Shown here: one piece after another, positions 1-11,211 of the stretch
How the letters are laid out: every line of letters starts with the position of its first letter
Position numbering within the stretch: position 1 is the first letter of the stretch
Assembly (NCBI GenBank): GCA_020912385.1
Contig: CP087212.1
Span: 558,001 to 622,000, forward strand
Reading direction: 5' to 3'
DNA length: 64,000 nt
DNA from: Neofusicoccum parvum
Lineage: Eukaryota > Ascomycota > Dothideomycetes > Botryosphaeriales > Botryosphaeriaceae
Notes under the pieces: model-generated
The model's database searches: none
What the model was told of the DNA's origin: nothing
Seen by the model: only the letters and a program-made list of their open reading frames with translations
Translations under genes and position numbers: made by a program

Positions 1-304
1 TTTAGTTCAATGTGGTCTGGTGGGAAGGGTTGAGCGGGCAGGCACGAGGATCGTCGGGTGCCTTTGGCGAGCGCGCAAGCCGGTGTTTTCCCGATGTAAA
101 CAGACCGCGGCCTCAACCAGCGACTCAGAGCTAGCTCAACCCTCCCGAATCCTCCAATGCACCCGTCTTTGCTGTAATCCCACTTCGCGCACCAGTGACC
201 GGTCACTGCTATTCGGATCCCATGGTCTACACGCAGCTTTAGCATCCGCGCCTTCCTCGAGCTTCACGGACGCGCTCGGCTGCTCACGCGTCACCAACGC
301 CGCC
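1..304. other. upstream region of the Fta1-like gene
   Basis: This is the left edge of the window. The reading frame of the next gene stays open through this stretch, but the residues do not look conserved, and the ATG at 305 sits directly before the family-typical N-terminus. It is therefore treated as 5' UTR and promoter. No TATA box or other element could be recognised. Confidence 0.5.
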
Positions 305-1741
305 ATGGCCGACCCCATACCCAAATACCCGCTGTACGATGCCACCTACACCGCATACCGCCTGTCGCCCCTCTACCATGGCTCCCATCCACTCCTCGAC
401 GAGACTTCCCTCCGCATGCACTCGCGCCGCCTGCGAGACATCCTCCGCGGCGACATCCTGCGCGGCGTTGACGTCGGCGCCGGCAGCACAGATGGCAGCA
501 ATTCCGGCACATTAGAAACCTGTACATGGGATCTGATCGGCGACGAGGAATCATGGGAGCGGCTACACCAGCAAAACGCAGACGCGGACGAGCAAGAAGG
601 CCCGGGCGACCTGACCGATGCGCCGTCGCTCAGCACCGCCGAAGCACGAGGCGTACACATCGAGCTGCGCTACCAGAAGGCCCACTACACCGCGCTGCTA
701 CTGCGCGACCCCGACGCCGAGGACGTCTCCGCACCAGAAGGCTTCACAGCCCTGCCCCTGCTCCTCGTCCGCATGCCCGCCGCGCTCCGCGACACCTTCA
801 CCACCTACCTCGCCAGCAGCTTCGACGCGCGCATCGCGCCCATGAAGCTGCGCACCGGCTTCCTCTCCGCGACGCTCGAAACGCTCCTCTCGCACCTCTC
901 CGCCACGCTCCCCTCCCTCCTGACCCGCCTCCAGCTGCAGCTCTCCTTCCCCACCGCCAGCACCAGCGCCCCCCTCCGCACCCTCGACATCACCCTCGCC
1001 CGCGCCGACATCCCCGAGTTCCTCCGCCACGGCGCCGCCCTCTTCACGACGCCCGCCCCCAACGTCACCGGCCCCTTCACCGCCGCCCTCTCGCGCTACC
1101 TCTCCGCCCACCTCGCCCTCGCCCTCGCCCACCCGGCCGTCCACGTCTCCAAGATCGCGCTCCCGCCGCTCCTCGCGCTGTCCGCCGACGGCCGCCTCAA
1201 GCTCTTCTCGCCGTTCGCGGCGGCCGCCGCGGCGACCGACAGCGCGGCCGTGTCGGTGCCCGCGCTGCGCCGCGTGCTCGACGCCTTCTACGCGTCGCTG
1301 CTTGCGGCGGCGCGGGCGGCGCCGGTGCGGGAGGGCGTGGTGGCGGGCGGCGGAGGGGAGGAGGCGGTGCTGGTGCTGCGGAAGGGCAAGGGGCGGCTGA
1401 AGGGCAAGGGCAAGGAGAACGAGACGCAGAGGGAGACAACGGCGGCGCGGTCGAGGGGCAGGAAGCGCGGGCTCGCGGCCGGGGACGCGAATGTGAATGC
1501 GGCGGGTGGGGCGCGGATGGCCGAGGCATCTCCGAAGAGGCGGAGGAGGAGGGGCGCTGCGGTTGCCGAGGAAGGCGGAGGGGATGAGGGAGGAGAGGAT
1601 GGCGGGGAGGATGGGGACGGGGCCGTTGCGGCGTCGACGGCCGCCGCAGCTGGGCGTGGTGGCAGGCTGAGTGTGCCGCAGGAACCGCCGCCGCCGTATG
1701 AGCTGCACGATCCGGCGATTGTGGCGGGCGGGCGGCGATGA
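305..1741 (+). CDS. fta1: kinetochore complex Sim4 subunit Fta1 (CENP-L-like)
   Basis: Single-exon gene of 478 residues. The N-terminus (KYPLYDATYTAYRLSPLYHG, residues about 6-25) is the hallmark of the ascomycete Fta1/CENP-L family, a subunit of the inner kinetochore Sim4/CCAN complex that works with the CENP-N homologue at centromeres. A second conserved patch (TLETCTWDLIGDEESW) lies near residues 70-85. The central part is alanine/leucine-rich and matches the expected globular domain. From about residue 365 the protein becomes low-complexity and charged, with a Lys/Gly block, a KRRRRR stretch that could be a nuclear localisation signal, and an acidic Glu/Gly/Asp run. It ends in a proline-rich PPPPYELHDPA segment. 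I chose the ATG at 305 because it begins the family N-terminus; the frame is open upstream to about position 20. Family assignment rests on motif recall, not on an alignment. Confidence 0.72.
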   Translation: MADPIPKYPLYDATYTAYRLSPLYHGSHPLLDETSLRMHSRRLRDILRGDILRGVDVGAGSTDGSNSGTLETCTWDLIGDEESWERLHQQNADADEQEGPGDLTDAPSLSTAEARGVHIELRYQKAHYTALLLRDPDAEDVSAPEGFTALPLLLVRMPAALRDTFTTYLASSFDARIAPMKLRTGFLSATLETLLSHLSATLPSLLTRLQLQLSFPTASTSAPLRTLDITLARADIPEFLRHGAALFTTPAPNVTGPFTAALSRYLSAHLALALAHPAVHVSKIALPPLLALSADGRLKLFSPFAAAAAATDSAAVSVPALRRVLDAFYASLLAAARAAPVREGVVAGGGGEEAVLVLRKGKGRLKGKGKENETQRETTAARSRGRKRGLAAGDANVNAAGGARMAEASPKRRRRRGAAVAEEGGGDEGGEDGGEDGDGAVAASTAAAAGRGGRLSVPQEPPPPYELHDPAIVAGGRR

Positions 1742-2299
1742 TGGTAATGGTTGCACTTTCACGAGGCGTTCTTCTGTTTCGCTTTGACTGTTGTATGAGA
1801 GATCACCGGGGATCAGGCGTCGGGAGAGGGAATGCGGTGTTTTGCTGGGCGGATGGGGCGGCTCTCGTGGTCTTACCAGATCGGCCTTATCTGATTGTTT
1901 TGATATACCCTGTACGGCAATTTGTGTTTAGTCGGAGAAAAACGCTTGGCTCTTTTTTTTTTCAGTCGCCGATTTATCCGCGCGGAAAAAGAAAATAACG
2001 GAAAAATAAGGGCACCATGATAAGAACGCAGGGCCAATGTGTGAACAGAGAAAAACGGTTCCGAACCTTCTATCCCTCCAAAATTTGCAACTCTTCTTTG
2101 TCTAACTTTCGGTATTGGTAAAAGTTTATGGTACAGCCGCGACAAAAGAGTTACATATGACAACACTAAAGCCCCACACGCTACCCTCGACGCAGATGCA
2201 ACCTCGGAACCAAAGCTCTCTATGCTCGTAAAACCGTTTGGGAAAATGATGTGAAGCCGGCCAAATTTTATCATAAAGATCCCAAGACTTCCTTCTACT
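1742..2299. other. convergent intergenic region, no gene seen
   Basis: Tail-to-tail spacer between the Fta1-like gene (plus) and IDH2 (minus). It contains a T run near 1950-1960 and is more AT-rich than the flanking genes. It should hold both 3' UTRs. Nothing else was recognised. Confidence 0.6.
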
Positions 2300-3674
2300 T
2301 TACAAAGCCTTGATGACCGCGTCGGCGTACTCGTGCGTCTTGGCCTTGCCGCCCAGGTCGCCGGTTATCGTCTGCAAAGTTTGCGGTTAGCCAACGCCAC
2401 GCGGCGGACTCGTGACCAATTTGGGGCAGGGATCTGCGTGGGGGAGGGCGGGAGTGGGATGGGGGATGTGACTTACCTTGCCCTCGGCGAGAACCTTGAA
2501 GATGGCGCTCTGGATCTGGTTGGCGTGCTCGTGCAGGCCCATGTGCTGCAGCATCATAATGGAGGAGAGGAGCAGGGCGGTGGGGTTGGCCAAGCTCTTG
2601 CCGGCGATATCGGGGGCGGAACCGTGCACGGCCTCGAAGATGGAGCACTCGTCGCCAATGTTGCCAGAGGGAGTAAGACCAAGACCACCAATGAGACCGG
2701 CGCACATGTCGGACAGGATGTCACCGTACAGGTTGGGCATGACCAGGACCTTGTCGTTGTACGGGGTGGGGTCGGTGACCATCTTCAGGCAGGTGTTGTC
2801 GAGCAGCTCGGCGTCGAACTCAATGTCCGGGAACTCCTTGGAGAGCTCGCGGGCGATGTTGAGGAACAGGCCGTCGGACATCTTCATGATGGTGGCCTTG
2901 TGCACGGCGCGAACCTTCTTGCGGCCGACCTCCTGGGCGTACTGGAAGGCATAGCGCAGGACGCGCTCCGAGGCCTCGCGGGTGATGAGCTTGATGCTCT
3001 GCACGACACCATCCACAACGACGTGCTCAATGCCGGAGTACTCGCCCTCGGTGTTCTCACGGATCAGGACAGTGTCGACGCCGTCGTAGGGGGTCTTGTA
3101 GCCGGCAATGGACTTGCAGGGACGGACGTTGGCGAAGAGGTTGAAGGTACGACGGAGGGTCAGGTTGAGCGAGACGTGACCCTTGCCGACGGGAGTCTGT
3201 ATGCATGGTGGTTAGGCGGCGCTTTGGAGAGCTGTCGGACAGGGTTTCGCGAGATGCGTACGGCGAGCGGGCCCTTGAGGGCGACGTAGTTGCGGTTGAC
3301 GCTCTCAATGGCCTCCGGCGGGATGGTCGTCTTGCCGTCAACCAGACGGGGGGTGACGTCGACGCTCTCCCACTTGATGGGCACCTGTGTGTGCGGTCAA
3401 TGCGCGTGCTCTGCGGCGGGCGGGCGGATGTGCGTACGTTGGCGGCCGAGTAGATGTCCTTGACGGACTGGGCAATCTCCGGGCCAATACCATCGCCCTC
3501 GATCAGCGTGACGGTGTACTTGCCGTCGTTGCCCTTGGTGCCCTTGAACTTGGCGACGCGGTCCTCGCTGGCGGCCGAGTAGGCCCTCGCGGCGACAACG
3601 GGCGCCCAGCGCGGCGCGGGACGGGCCTGGCGCAGGCATTGCCTGGCGGGGGCGGCGAAGCGAGTGGCCAGCAT
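2300..3674 (-). CDS. IDH2: NAD-dependent isocitrate dehydrogenase subunit 2, mitochondrial
   Basis: Four exons, complement of 2300..2371, 2477..3196, 3262..3384 and 3438..3674, encode 383 residues; all phases close and introns are GT-AG. The enzyme oxidises isocitrate to 2-oxoglutarate with NAD+ in the mitochondrial TCA cycle, as a hetero-octamer with the IDH1 subunit. Residues 1 to about 32 are Arg/Ala-rich without acids, a typical matrix targeting peptide. The mature part shows [28 protein letters not shown], the [13 protein letters not shown] substrate loop, [36 protein letters not shown] and [20 protein letters not shown] and [10 protein letters not shown] resemble yeast Idh2 rather than Idh1, so I assign the catalytic subunit. 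Length fits yeast Idh2 (369). The gene is head to head with SEC5, with 345 bp between start codons. Confidence 0.95.
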
Positions 3675-4019
3675 CGTGGACGGTGGAAGAGCGGAGAGGC
3701 GATGGGCGGAGGACGGGAGAGTGCAGCAGCGGGACGCTGGTGTTGACGGAGGAAGCTTTGCTCTGCGTGCAGCGCGCAGTTAGTTCATCCGCCAAGAGGC
3801 GCAAACCGGGTGCAGCAGGGAATGCTTCGGGCAGGCGTCGGCTGCGCGCGCGGCTGTTGTGCTCACCGCCCGGCACGTGCCTGCGCTGCGGAACGCTCCC
3901 TCCGGCCCTGCCACCTGCGTCGGAGCTAAGCACCGCAGCCAGCTGCAGCTGCCGCCCGACAAAGAGCCCACCACCCGATCCGCGCTCCCCTCCCCACCAC
4001 CACCCCGCGGCGCTGCGCC
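3675..4019. promoter_or_regulatory. shared 345-bp region between IDH2 and SEC5 start codons
   Basis: Both genes start outward from this interval, so it must hold both promoters and 5' UTRs. The stretch next to SEC5 is C/T/A-rich (CCACCACC-like), as is common upstream of fungal starts. No TATA box was recognised. Confidence 0.6.
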
Positions 4020-7000
4020 ATGCCCGCCCAGATGGAGCGCCAGCTGCTCGAGCACTACAACCTCAAGACCCTCTATCCCTCCGAGTGGCCGCAGGAGAAG
4101 GACGAAGCCGAGGACTCGGACGACGAGGCGCAGCCCTCCCGCCAGTCGGCCGCCATCGTGCGCAGGCGCTCGCGCTACTCGGTGCTGGAGCGGTCGGGTG
4201 TCCGCAGCAGCGTGTTGAATACAGAGAAGACCAAGGAGGGCGTCGACACCCTCGTGCAGAAGGACGAGGCCGATCCCCTGGGAAATGCCTCCAGCGTCGT
4301 CAACGTGTTGCGACAAAGGGGACTGCCCGTCGAAGACGACCTGAAGCTCCGTGTGTGCCTGAAATGCCGTGCTGCTACGAACCATGTCTAACCGGCGTGC
4401 AGGAAACCGCTTTCTGCTGTCTTCCACCACTTTCAACCCCGGCTTGTTCCTGTCCCAAGTCCACAGTGACGCCTCCACCGAATCGCTCCTGCAGGGCCTG
4501 GACTTCCTGTCACGATCCATTGAGAAGAAGTCCGCCTCACTGAAGGTCCTTGTCGAGTCCAACTTTGAACGCTTCGTCCGCGCCAAGACCACCATCGATA
4601 ATGTCTACATGGAGATGCGGGACCAGCGTAGCGACGCCCAGCCCGCCAGCCACAGCAGGACGGGCTCCCGCCAATTCAGTGGCAGGCAGAGTGGCCACTA
4701 CCGCAGAGCCAGCCAGGCTCTTATTGCTCCAGGCCAGGCGCCAGCCGGGGACAAAAGGAAAACCGCTTTGACAAAGGAGAGCGAGTATGGCGTTCAGGGT
4801 ATCAAGGCTCCTCTTTTGGAAGTTGCTGTCAAGGCTGAGGAGATATGGGGGCCGGCTTTGGGAGGTCGCGAGCGTGGGGAAATGCTCAAGTCCATCCTCT
4901 CATCAGTCGAACGACACCGGAATCTGTTCGAAATTGGCGCGTCGATCCAAGATTGCATCAAGAGAAGAGATTATGATATACTGCCTGAAGAGTACAACAA
5001 GGCGCGCAGATATGCCTCCGACGCCAAGAAGATTGTGGAGATGTCCGTTGACAACCGCACCGCTATGACCGATCCGGAAATTCACCAGGTCATTGTTACG
5101 GCGCGTATGTGGACCGATGTTGAGGAGCAGATTGCAGTCTTCAAGCGCGACGTCTGGAAGAGGTTGGCAGGAACGCACTTCACGAAGCAGGCGCCCTCGG
5201 AGGATGAAAAACCTGAGCAGCACATGACGCTCATCAAGGTTCTCCTGGAACTGGGCGTGGAAGATAATCCCATCTGGGTCTGGTTGCTCAGCCGCTACGA
5301 CTTCCTGAAACAGAAGATCACGGCGACTCTGGAGCGCTCTAAGGTTGAACTGGAGATTCTCCGCCGGCGTCTTGGAAATGGAGAAAAGCCAACCCCACGG
5401 CAGATCGCCACGTACTTGCGTGCTGCGGAACATCTGGAGAAACCCAATCACTCTACTAAGATGGATTCCACCAAGATCATCGATTTCTGGGACCATGAAC
5501 TTCAGTCCCTAAATGCGATTCTTTCGCCCCAGGGCGGTGTTTTGGGAGAGGTCATCGAGTACTGGGAAACCGCTCAATCCTTTATCGACGGCAAAGCCCA
5601 AAGAACGCTCCCTGTCGGCCCTGAAGGCCAGAGCAAAGCTCACCATCGTTTGTCATCGTCTGGTGTAATGGATCTGCAAGGTGGTGCAAAGGAGCTTGTC
5701 AACCTGATCAGGGAGGGTGTGCAGTCCTTTTTCACCGAGGCCCCGATTGATGACATCTCGCTTCTGTACTCGCCTATCCCCGACACTCCTGCAACACCGA
5801 GGACTCCTATGCCTGGACCTTTGACACCTAGCATGGACAGCAGGTTCAAGATCGATTCCAGCAACCCCCCACCGTCTCCCAGAACGGGGGCAGGGTGGGA
5901 GAAGTACGCGTTCTGGGCACCGTACGCCAACTCTCTCAGTGGTGTGCACTACCTCAGCAAAATTCTTGTTCTGGTTGGCTCTGCCGCCAGTGAGATCGCG
6001 GCCATGCGAATCACTCGGGATGGTACTCGATCAAGTGAGGAACTGAAGCTCTTCGTTGGTACAATCCGCGAACGTTGTGTCCAGTCTGTTTGCGCGGCTT
6101 GGGGCGAGGATGCAGATTACGCCAAATTGCTGGAAGACTGGACGCGCTGGTCGGACAACAAGTATCTGACCAACATGCCCTTCCGCTTCGTAGCGCTGGA
6201 CAATTCTCTTCTCGCTATTATGCAGAAGATGTTGTACTTGTCAGAGGCAATGACCAGGTCCAGCGCTGGCGAGGTTGTTGTCCCACCATCGAGTAAGCTT
6301 TTAGCGATGGTGAAGAGTCAGTTCGTGACAAGCATCTACAAGGTGCTGCAAGGTATGGTGGAGAATGTAGAGCGACCCAAGAACCTTGACAATTCCGGAT
6401 GGGAGGATGACGTGGACGGTCTCACACTTCCGCTGCGGACTTTGACTACAAGAGACATCAGCTCTAACGCCGTTGACGCAACTGACAAGGTACGCGTCTG
6501 AATTCACGCTTTGTTAAGCCCCATAACTAACAGATGGCAGAACATTCGCATCCTACTCACACTTTCTAATCTCCAAGCCCTTCGCACAGACCTCATCCCT
6601 CAACTCATCTCGCAGTATGAGCAACACTTCTCAGTCAAGCTCGAGGAGGGTGCCAAAATCGACGATGCGCTCTCACAAATCTACGCTCGCCTCTTCCAAT
6701 CCTACACCTCACCTATCAGCACCAAGCTCGCAGCCATCATCCGCGAAGGCATTGCCGCACCTGGCTGGGAACCCGACACCAACAGGCCCGCAGACGCGCG
6801 CGCCTATGTTTATGACGTCCTGCTCGAACTGGTCGTTGTGCACACGCAGGTCTCGACCACGGCGGCACCGCTCACATCGCAGATCTTGAAGTACCTGCTC
6901 GAGCAGGTCAGCAAGCACCTGATTGAAAACTTCAAGGCGCGTCCGCGCTACACGCTCGCCGCGCTCATGCAAGCAACGCTGGACGTTGAGTTCCTGGCGC

Positions 7001-7289
7001 AGACACTTGGCAACTACACGACGGACAAGGCGAGCGAGATTCAGAGCGCCATCTACTTGGCGTTGGATGAGAGGACGGACAACGATGCAAGAGTCAAGCT
7101 GCAGACGGAGCTGGGCGGCCTCAGAGTCATTCTGAAGAAGTTGAGAGAGGCGACGAAGAGTGAATTGTAAGTCTTGCCTTTCCCTTCCCTTACGTTGGTC
7201 AAGCTAGGACAGACAGAAGCTAATGATTCTACAGTTCCTGTTTCAAGCGCCAGAGGAGCCATACGAAGTCGGATCGGCCTACATCGTGA
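4020..7289 (+). CDS. SEC5: exocyst complex component Sec5
   Basis: Four exons, 4020..4350, 4403..6489, 6541..7166 and 7235..7289, give 1032 residues with consistent phases. Sec5 is a subunit of the exocyst, which tethers Golgi-derived vesicles to the plasma membrane at sites of polarised growth. Conserved features: an acidic N-terminus with LYPSEWPQ, the DPLG and VLRQRGLPVEDD region, NRFLLSSTTFNPGLFLSQVH joined across intron 1, and the Sec5 signature VESNFERFVRAKTTIDNVY near residues 158-176. The rest is predicted helical, as expected for a CATCHR-type rod, with a Thr/Pro-rich insertion (DTPATPRTPMPGPLTPS) near residues 575-595. The last intron swaps the in-frame TAA at 7168 for a 19-residue Cys/Arg/Lys-rich end (SCFKRQR), which I consider the likelier terminus. 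If that intron is retained the protein ends at 7170. Confidence 0.92.
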
Positions 7290-7571
7290 GGCAAGCGTAG
7301 GTTTCGGGAGTTGGAGAAAATACATGATGAAGGGCGTTATGTTTGTAGAAAATCCTAGCGTGTGCGAGCTGCTGTAGATTCAATATGCCAATACCCCGTT
7401 TTGTAGCGGTCGTCTTGATACTTCAACACTGGTCGTTGATTGTGAAGGTTGCTCTCAATCAATAAGATTCTCCAGAAAAGCCGCTAAGTCCTGTTGTACC
7501 CATTTATATCAACAAGTTTGATAGAAGCCCACACTATGAGAGTTAAACATACAGTACAAGTGGTTATCAAC

Positions 7572-9090
7572 TTAACGCTTTGCTTTGACCTCCTTATGGA
7601 ACTCCTTCCATGCCTCCTCAACCAACCCCTTCTTCGTCAAGAAATCCACCGCCGTCGCCGCCAGCCCCTTCCCAACCCTCAAGCTCAACCCGAACGCCTC
7701 CTTCGTCCCCGCCGCGCCCGCAAAATCCGGACTGTGCGGCCCGTTCCCCTGCTCCCCGGGCCTGATCCAGAAGCCGGCGCTCAAGCTGGGCAGCGCGTAG
7801 CTCACGTCGCCCTGATCGGTGCTCGCCATGGTCCTGCCGTTGACCTCGTCGATGTCGGGGGCGGGGATGGCGCCGCCGAGGCGGTTGAAGTGGGCCCTGT
7901 AGTGGCGGGCCAGGGTGCGGCTGGGGACGTGGTCGGCGTAGGCGCCGGTGTCAGTCACAACGAGCTTCGCGCCGCTGCTCAGGGCGCCGGCCTCGAAGCA
8001 GCGGGCGGCGCGGGCGAACAGCGCGTCGCAGCGGGCGCGCGTGTCGGCGCGCACGACGAAGTCGCCCGCCGCGTACGCGTGGATGATGTTGGGCCGCACC
8101 CCGCCGTGCGTGATGTTGCCCTGCAGCACGTCGCCCGGCTGCGTCTGCTGCCGCAGCACCGACAGCGCCGTGTACGCCGTGATCAGCCCGTCCAGCGCGT
8201 TGATCCCCAGCCACGGGCAGGCTGCCGCGTGCGCTTCGCGCCCGAAGTACTCGACCTTGAAGCTGCGGTACGCGGCGGTGCGCATCACGGCGCTGTCGGA
8301 CGTGATGCCCGGGTGCGAGATGAGGTTGATGTCGCAGCCGTGGGATTTGTAGGCGCCGGCCTCGATGAGTTTGATCTTGCCGCCGCCGCCTGGTAGTGGA
8401 AACGTTAGGATTCGTTGGTAGAGGCATATACTCTGCTGAAAGAGAAAGAAAAGAAGGGGTTGAGGGGAAAGAAAATGGGAGTAATCGGTTCTGGAAGCTT
8501 GACCAGACGACAGACATAAAGAGAATGATAATATGAAATGAAGAAGAAGACTTTTCAAAATCATGTTAAAGCCGTTGTTACCTTCTTCAGCTGGTGTACC
8601 GAATAGAACGACCTTTCCGGACAAGTCGTGCTTTCTCATAGTCTCTGCCGCAGCCAGAGCGCCCGACAGTGAGGCCATGGCGATCAAATTGTGGCCGCAT
8701 GCATGACCAATCCCCTCGAGCGCATCTGAACTCATCAGTGACCTGCTTCTGCAAAAAGCGTCGAGAAAAAGTGTACGCACCCATCTCAGCATTGAAGGAA
8801 ACGACGGGGCCTTTCTTGCCACTATCGAAGACGGCTACGAATGCGGTTTCCATGCCGTAAGCCGAAGGCGTCACTTTCCATCCTTTCTGGGTCTTCAAGA
8901 ACGAGGTCAAGGCTTCGTGAGCAATGTATTCTTTGTAGCCCAATTCAGGATTGTCATGGATCTTTTTGTTGATGGGCCACAGCGGGTCAGCAATGCTGTC
9001 GATGTAGGAGCCAATCTCGGCGAGATAGTCAGGCGCAGACGTCGGATCCGACACGACGTCGGACGACACAAGCACCCAGTCTTCCGCCAT
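7572..9090 (-). CDS. peptidase M20 family amidohydrolase (PM20D2-like)
   Basis: Three exons, complement of 7572..8389, 8582..8725 and 8781..9090, encode 423 residues. Splicing restores the M20 metal-binding signature EMDALEGIGHACGHN around residue 103 and TPAEEGGGGKI near residue 150, strong support for both introns; intron 2 is unusually long here (192 bp). The family comprises zinc/cobalt-dependent amidohydrolases and dipeptidases; the closest named type is peptidase M20 domain-containing protein 2. Further support: the HGGVRPNIIHAYAAGDFVVRA dimerisation-domain segment, and a second metal-site region STDQGDVSYALP and HSPDFAG near the end. No signal peptide is seen, so it is probably cytosolic. 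The start is MAEDW at 9090; upstream codons in frame lack conservation. It diverges from a Dal5-type permease, which suggests that uptake and hydrolysis of a nitrogen compound may be linked. The substrate cannot be told from sequence. Confidence 0.9.
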
Positions 9091-9506
9091 CTCGATCAAT
9101 GTGCAGCCACCAGAGAGACGAGTGCGAGAGAGGCTGTTGGTGTTGCAATGGGACGGGGGAGGTTGCGCAACATGCGGAGAATGGCACGCTAGACGTCGGC
9201 TTGCTCGCGTCGGCTCGAGGACGCGCCCTCGCGCCCTCCTCCCTCGTCCCCCACTTTCGATCTCAGCCCGCACCACACGGTTGCATCCGCACTCCGGCTC
9301 ACCGTGCAACATGCCGGATAGGCGCTCGGCGACGACCCGTCCAGGAATCCGACGCCGAACTCACCTGCGGCCGAACCACGTCTGGCAGCGCTGATGGCCG
9401 GGACCTTATCAACTGGTCGGCTAATGTATACACACCGCTGCCATGATAAATATGCGCCATCCGCGCGTCTGGTCCTCCCACAGCAGCCTGGCAAGCAGCA
9501 AGAGAA
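9091..9506. promoter_or_regulatory. divergent promoter of the M20 hydrolase and Dal5-type permease
   Basis: 416 bp between outward start codons. Two HGATAR-type sites are visible near the permease start: TTATCA at 9406-9411 (TGATAA on the minus strand) and TGATAA at 9444-9449. These fit GATA factors such as AreA, which control nitrogen genes, but about one such site is expected by chance in this length. Confidence 0.4.
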
Positions 9507-11211
9507 ATGGCCGCGAGAGACGAGCTCCCAGTGTCCTTCGACAATGCGGCCGAGAAGAGCGGCGCTGTCGACGAGGCTGTGATTGAGGAGAAATCGCGGC
9601 TGCACATTGACGATGAGGTCGGCGATTTGGCTGCCAAAGCCCTGACGAGCGGCCCAGTTGATCCAGTGGTGTCAAAGAGGGTGCTGCACAAGCTCGACAT
9701 GTACATTCTGCCATTCCTGTGCGTAACGTACGCGCTGCAGTTTATCGACAAGACCTCGCTGGGCTACTCGTCTGTCTACGGCATCATAGACGACAACAAC
9801 TTGAAGGGCCAGGACTACTCGTGGGCAAGCAGCATTTTCTACTTTGGTAAGTAAAAAAAAAAAAAAAAAGAGCAACAGCAGCAGAAAAGGAACAGAAGAC
9901 AGCTGCTTCCAATGAACACTCTAAATCGAATATTCAAACGCAGCCCTCGTTCACAACCGAGCAAAGAAACCCACACTGACATCTTCGCCAGGCTATCTCC
10001 TCGCCGAGTACCCCGGCGTAGCCATCATCCAACGCTTCCCCGTCGCCAAATTCCTCGGCGCCAACATCATCCTCTGGGCTGCCATCCTCATGCTCACCGC
10101 AACCTGCAGCTCCTTCGCCGGCCTGGCCACCGTGCGCTTCTTCCTCGGCGTGACCGAAGCCACCATCAGCCCGGGCTTCGTCGCCATCACGGGCATCTGG
10201 TGGACGCGTCAAGAGCAAGCCGCTCGCTCCGCCCTCTGGATCTCCTTCCTGGGCGTCGGGTCGCTCTTCGGCGGGCTGATCGCCTTCGGCATCGGGCACA
10301 TCAGCACCAGCCAGCTCGCCTCGTGGCAGTACATCTTCCTAATCCTCGGCGCCGTCACCATCATCTGGGGCGTACTCTTCATCCTCGTGGTGCCGGACAG
10401 CCCGGCACGCACGCGCTGGCTGACGCCCGAGGAGCGCGTCGTCGCCGTGCAGCGCGTCGTCGACAACAAGACGGGCACCAAGTCGCGCACCTTCGTGCGC
10501 GCGCAGGTCATCGAGGCAGCCACGGACCCGAAAGTCATCCTGCTGGGCCTGATCTCGCTGGTCAACGCGCTGGCGTCGGGCGGGCTGTCGTTCGGCTCGC
10601 TCATCATCAAGGGCTTCGGCTTCTCCGCGCTCGAAACCACGCTCATGAACATGCCGCTCGCCGCCGTGCAGACCGTCGCCCAGCTCTCGGCCGGGCTGTT
10701 CGTGTCGCGCCTCAAGGGCAGCCGCCTCTACGTCGGCTCGCTCGCCATGATCCCGCCCATCGTCGGCACCTGCCTGATCAACCAGCTGCCCGAGGCGAAC
10801 AAGTGGGGCCGCCTGGTCGGCCTGTGGCTGCTGGGCAGCTACCCCGTCGGCTTCCTGGTGCTGCTCGGCCTGCTGTCGACGAACATCGCCGGCTCGACGA
10901 AGCGCAGCGTTGCGTCTGGCTGGGTGTTCGTGTGCTACTGCGTCGGCCAGATCGCCGGGCCGCAGTGCTTCAAGGCTGCGGAGGCGCCGGAGTATCGGAG
11001 TGGGATCGTGGCGATGCTGTGCGGGTTCTGTCTGAACCTGGTCATGAATCTCGTGCTGAGGTTTCTGTACATAAGGGAGAATAAGAGGAGGGACGCTTTG
11101 CTCGAGGGGAAGAGCGAGGAGGAGATCAGGGCGATGGAGGAGGAGAGTAATGTGCAGGGTTTTGAGAATGTGACGGATAAGGAGAACATCATGTTCAGAT
11201 ACTTGCTCTAG
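9507..11211 (+). CDS. MFS permease, Dal5 / anion:cation symporter type
   Basis: Two exons, 9507..9846 and 9992..11211, encode 519 residues; the 145-bp intron contains an A run of about 17. About 12 membrane segments follow an acidic cytosolic N-terminus of about 65 residues. The start of helix 1 (LHKLDMYILPFLCVTYALQF, then IDKTSLGYSSVYG) is the signature of the Dal5-like allantoate/nicotinate/pantothenate/vitamin permeases. Other family marks are YLLAEYPGVAIIQRFPVAKF after the intron and VPDSPARTRWLTPEERVVAV in the central loop. The plasma membrane is the expected site, with proton-coupled uptake of an organic anion. It diverges from the M20 amidohydrolase, which makes an amide or dipeptide-like substrate attractive but unproven. 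The C-terminal tail is charged (KSEEEIRAMEEE). Confidence 0.9.

Noticed and set aside
526..1587. 353-codon Arg/Pro/His-rich frame overlapping the Fta1-like gene
   Set aside because: Composition is that of a +1 shadow frame of a GC-rich gene; the frame with family motifs is the other one.
2333..3289. 318-codon open frame antisense to IDH2
   Set aside because: It overlaps certain IDH2 exons and two introns, and its Gly/Val/Leu/Asp-rich composition is typical of antisense frames in GC-biased genes.
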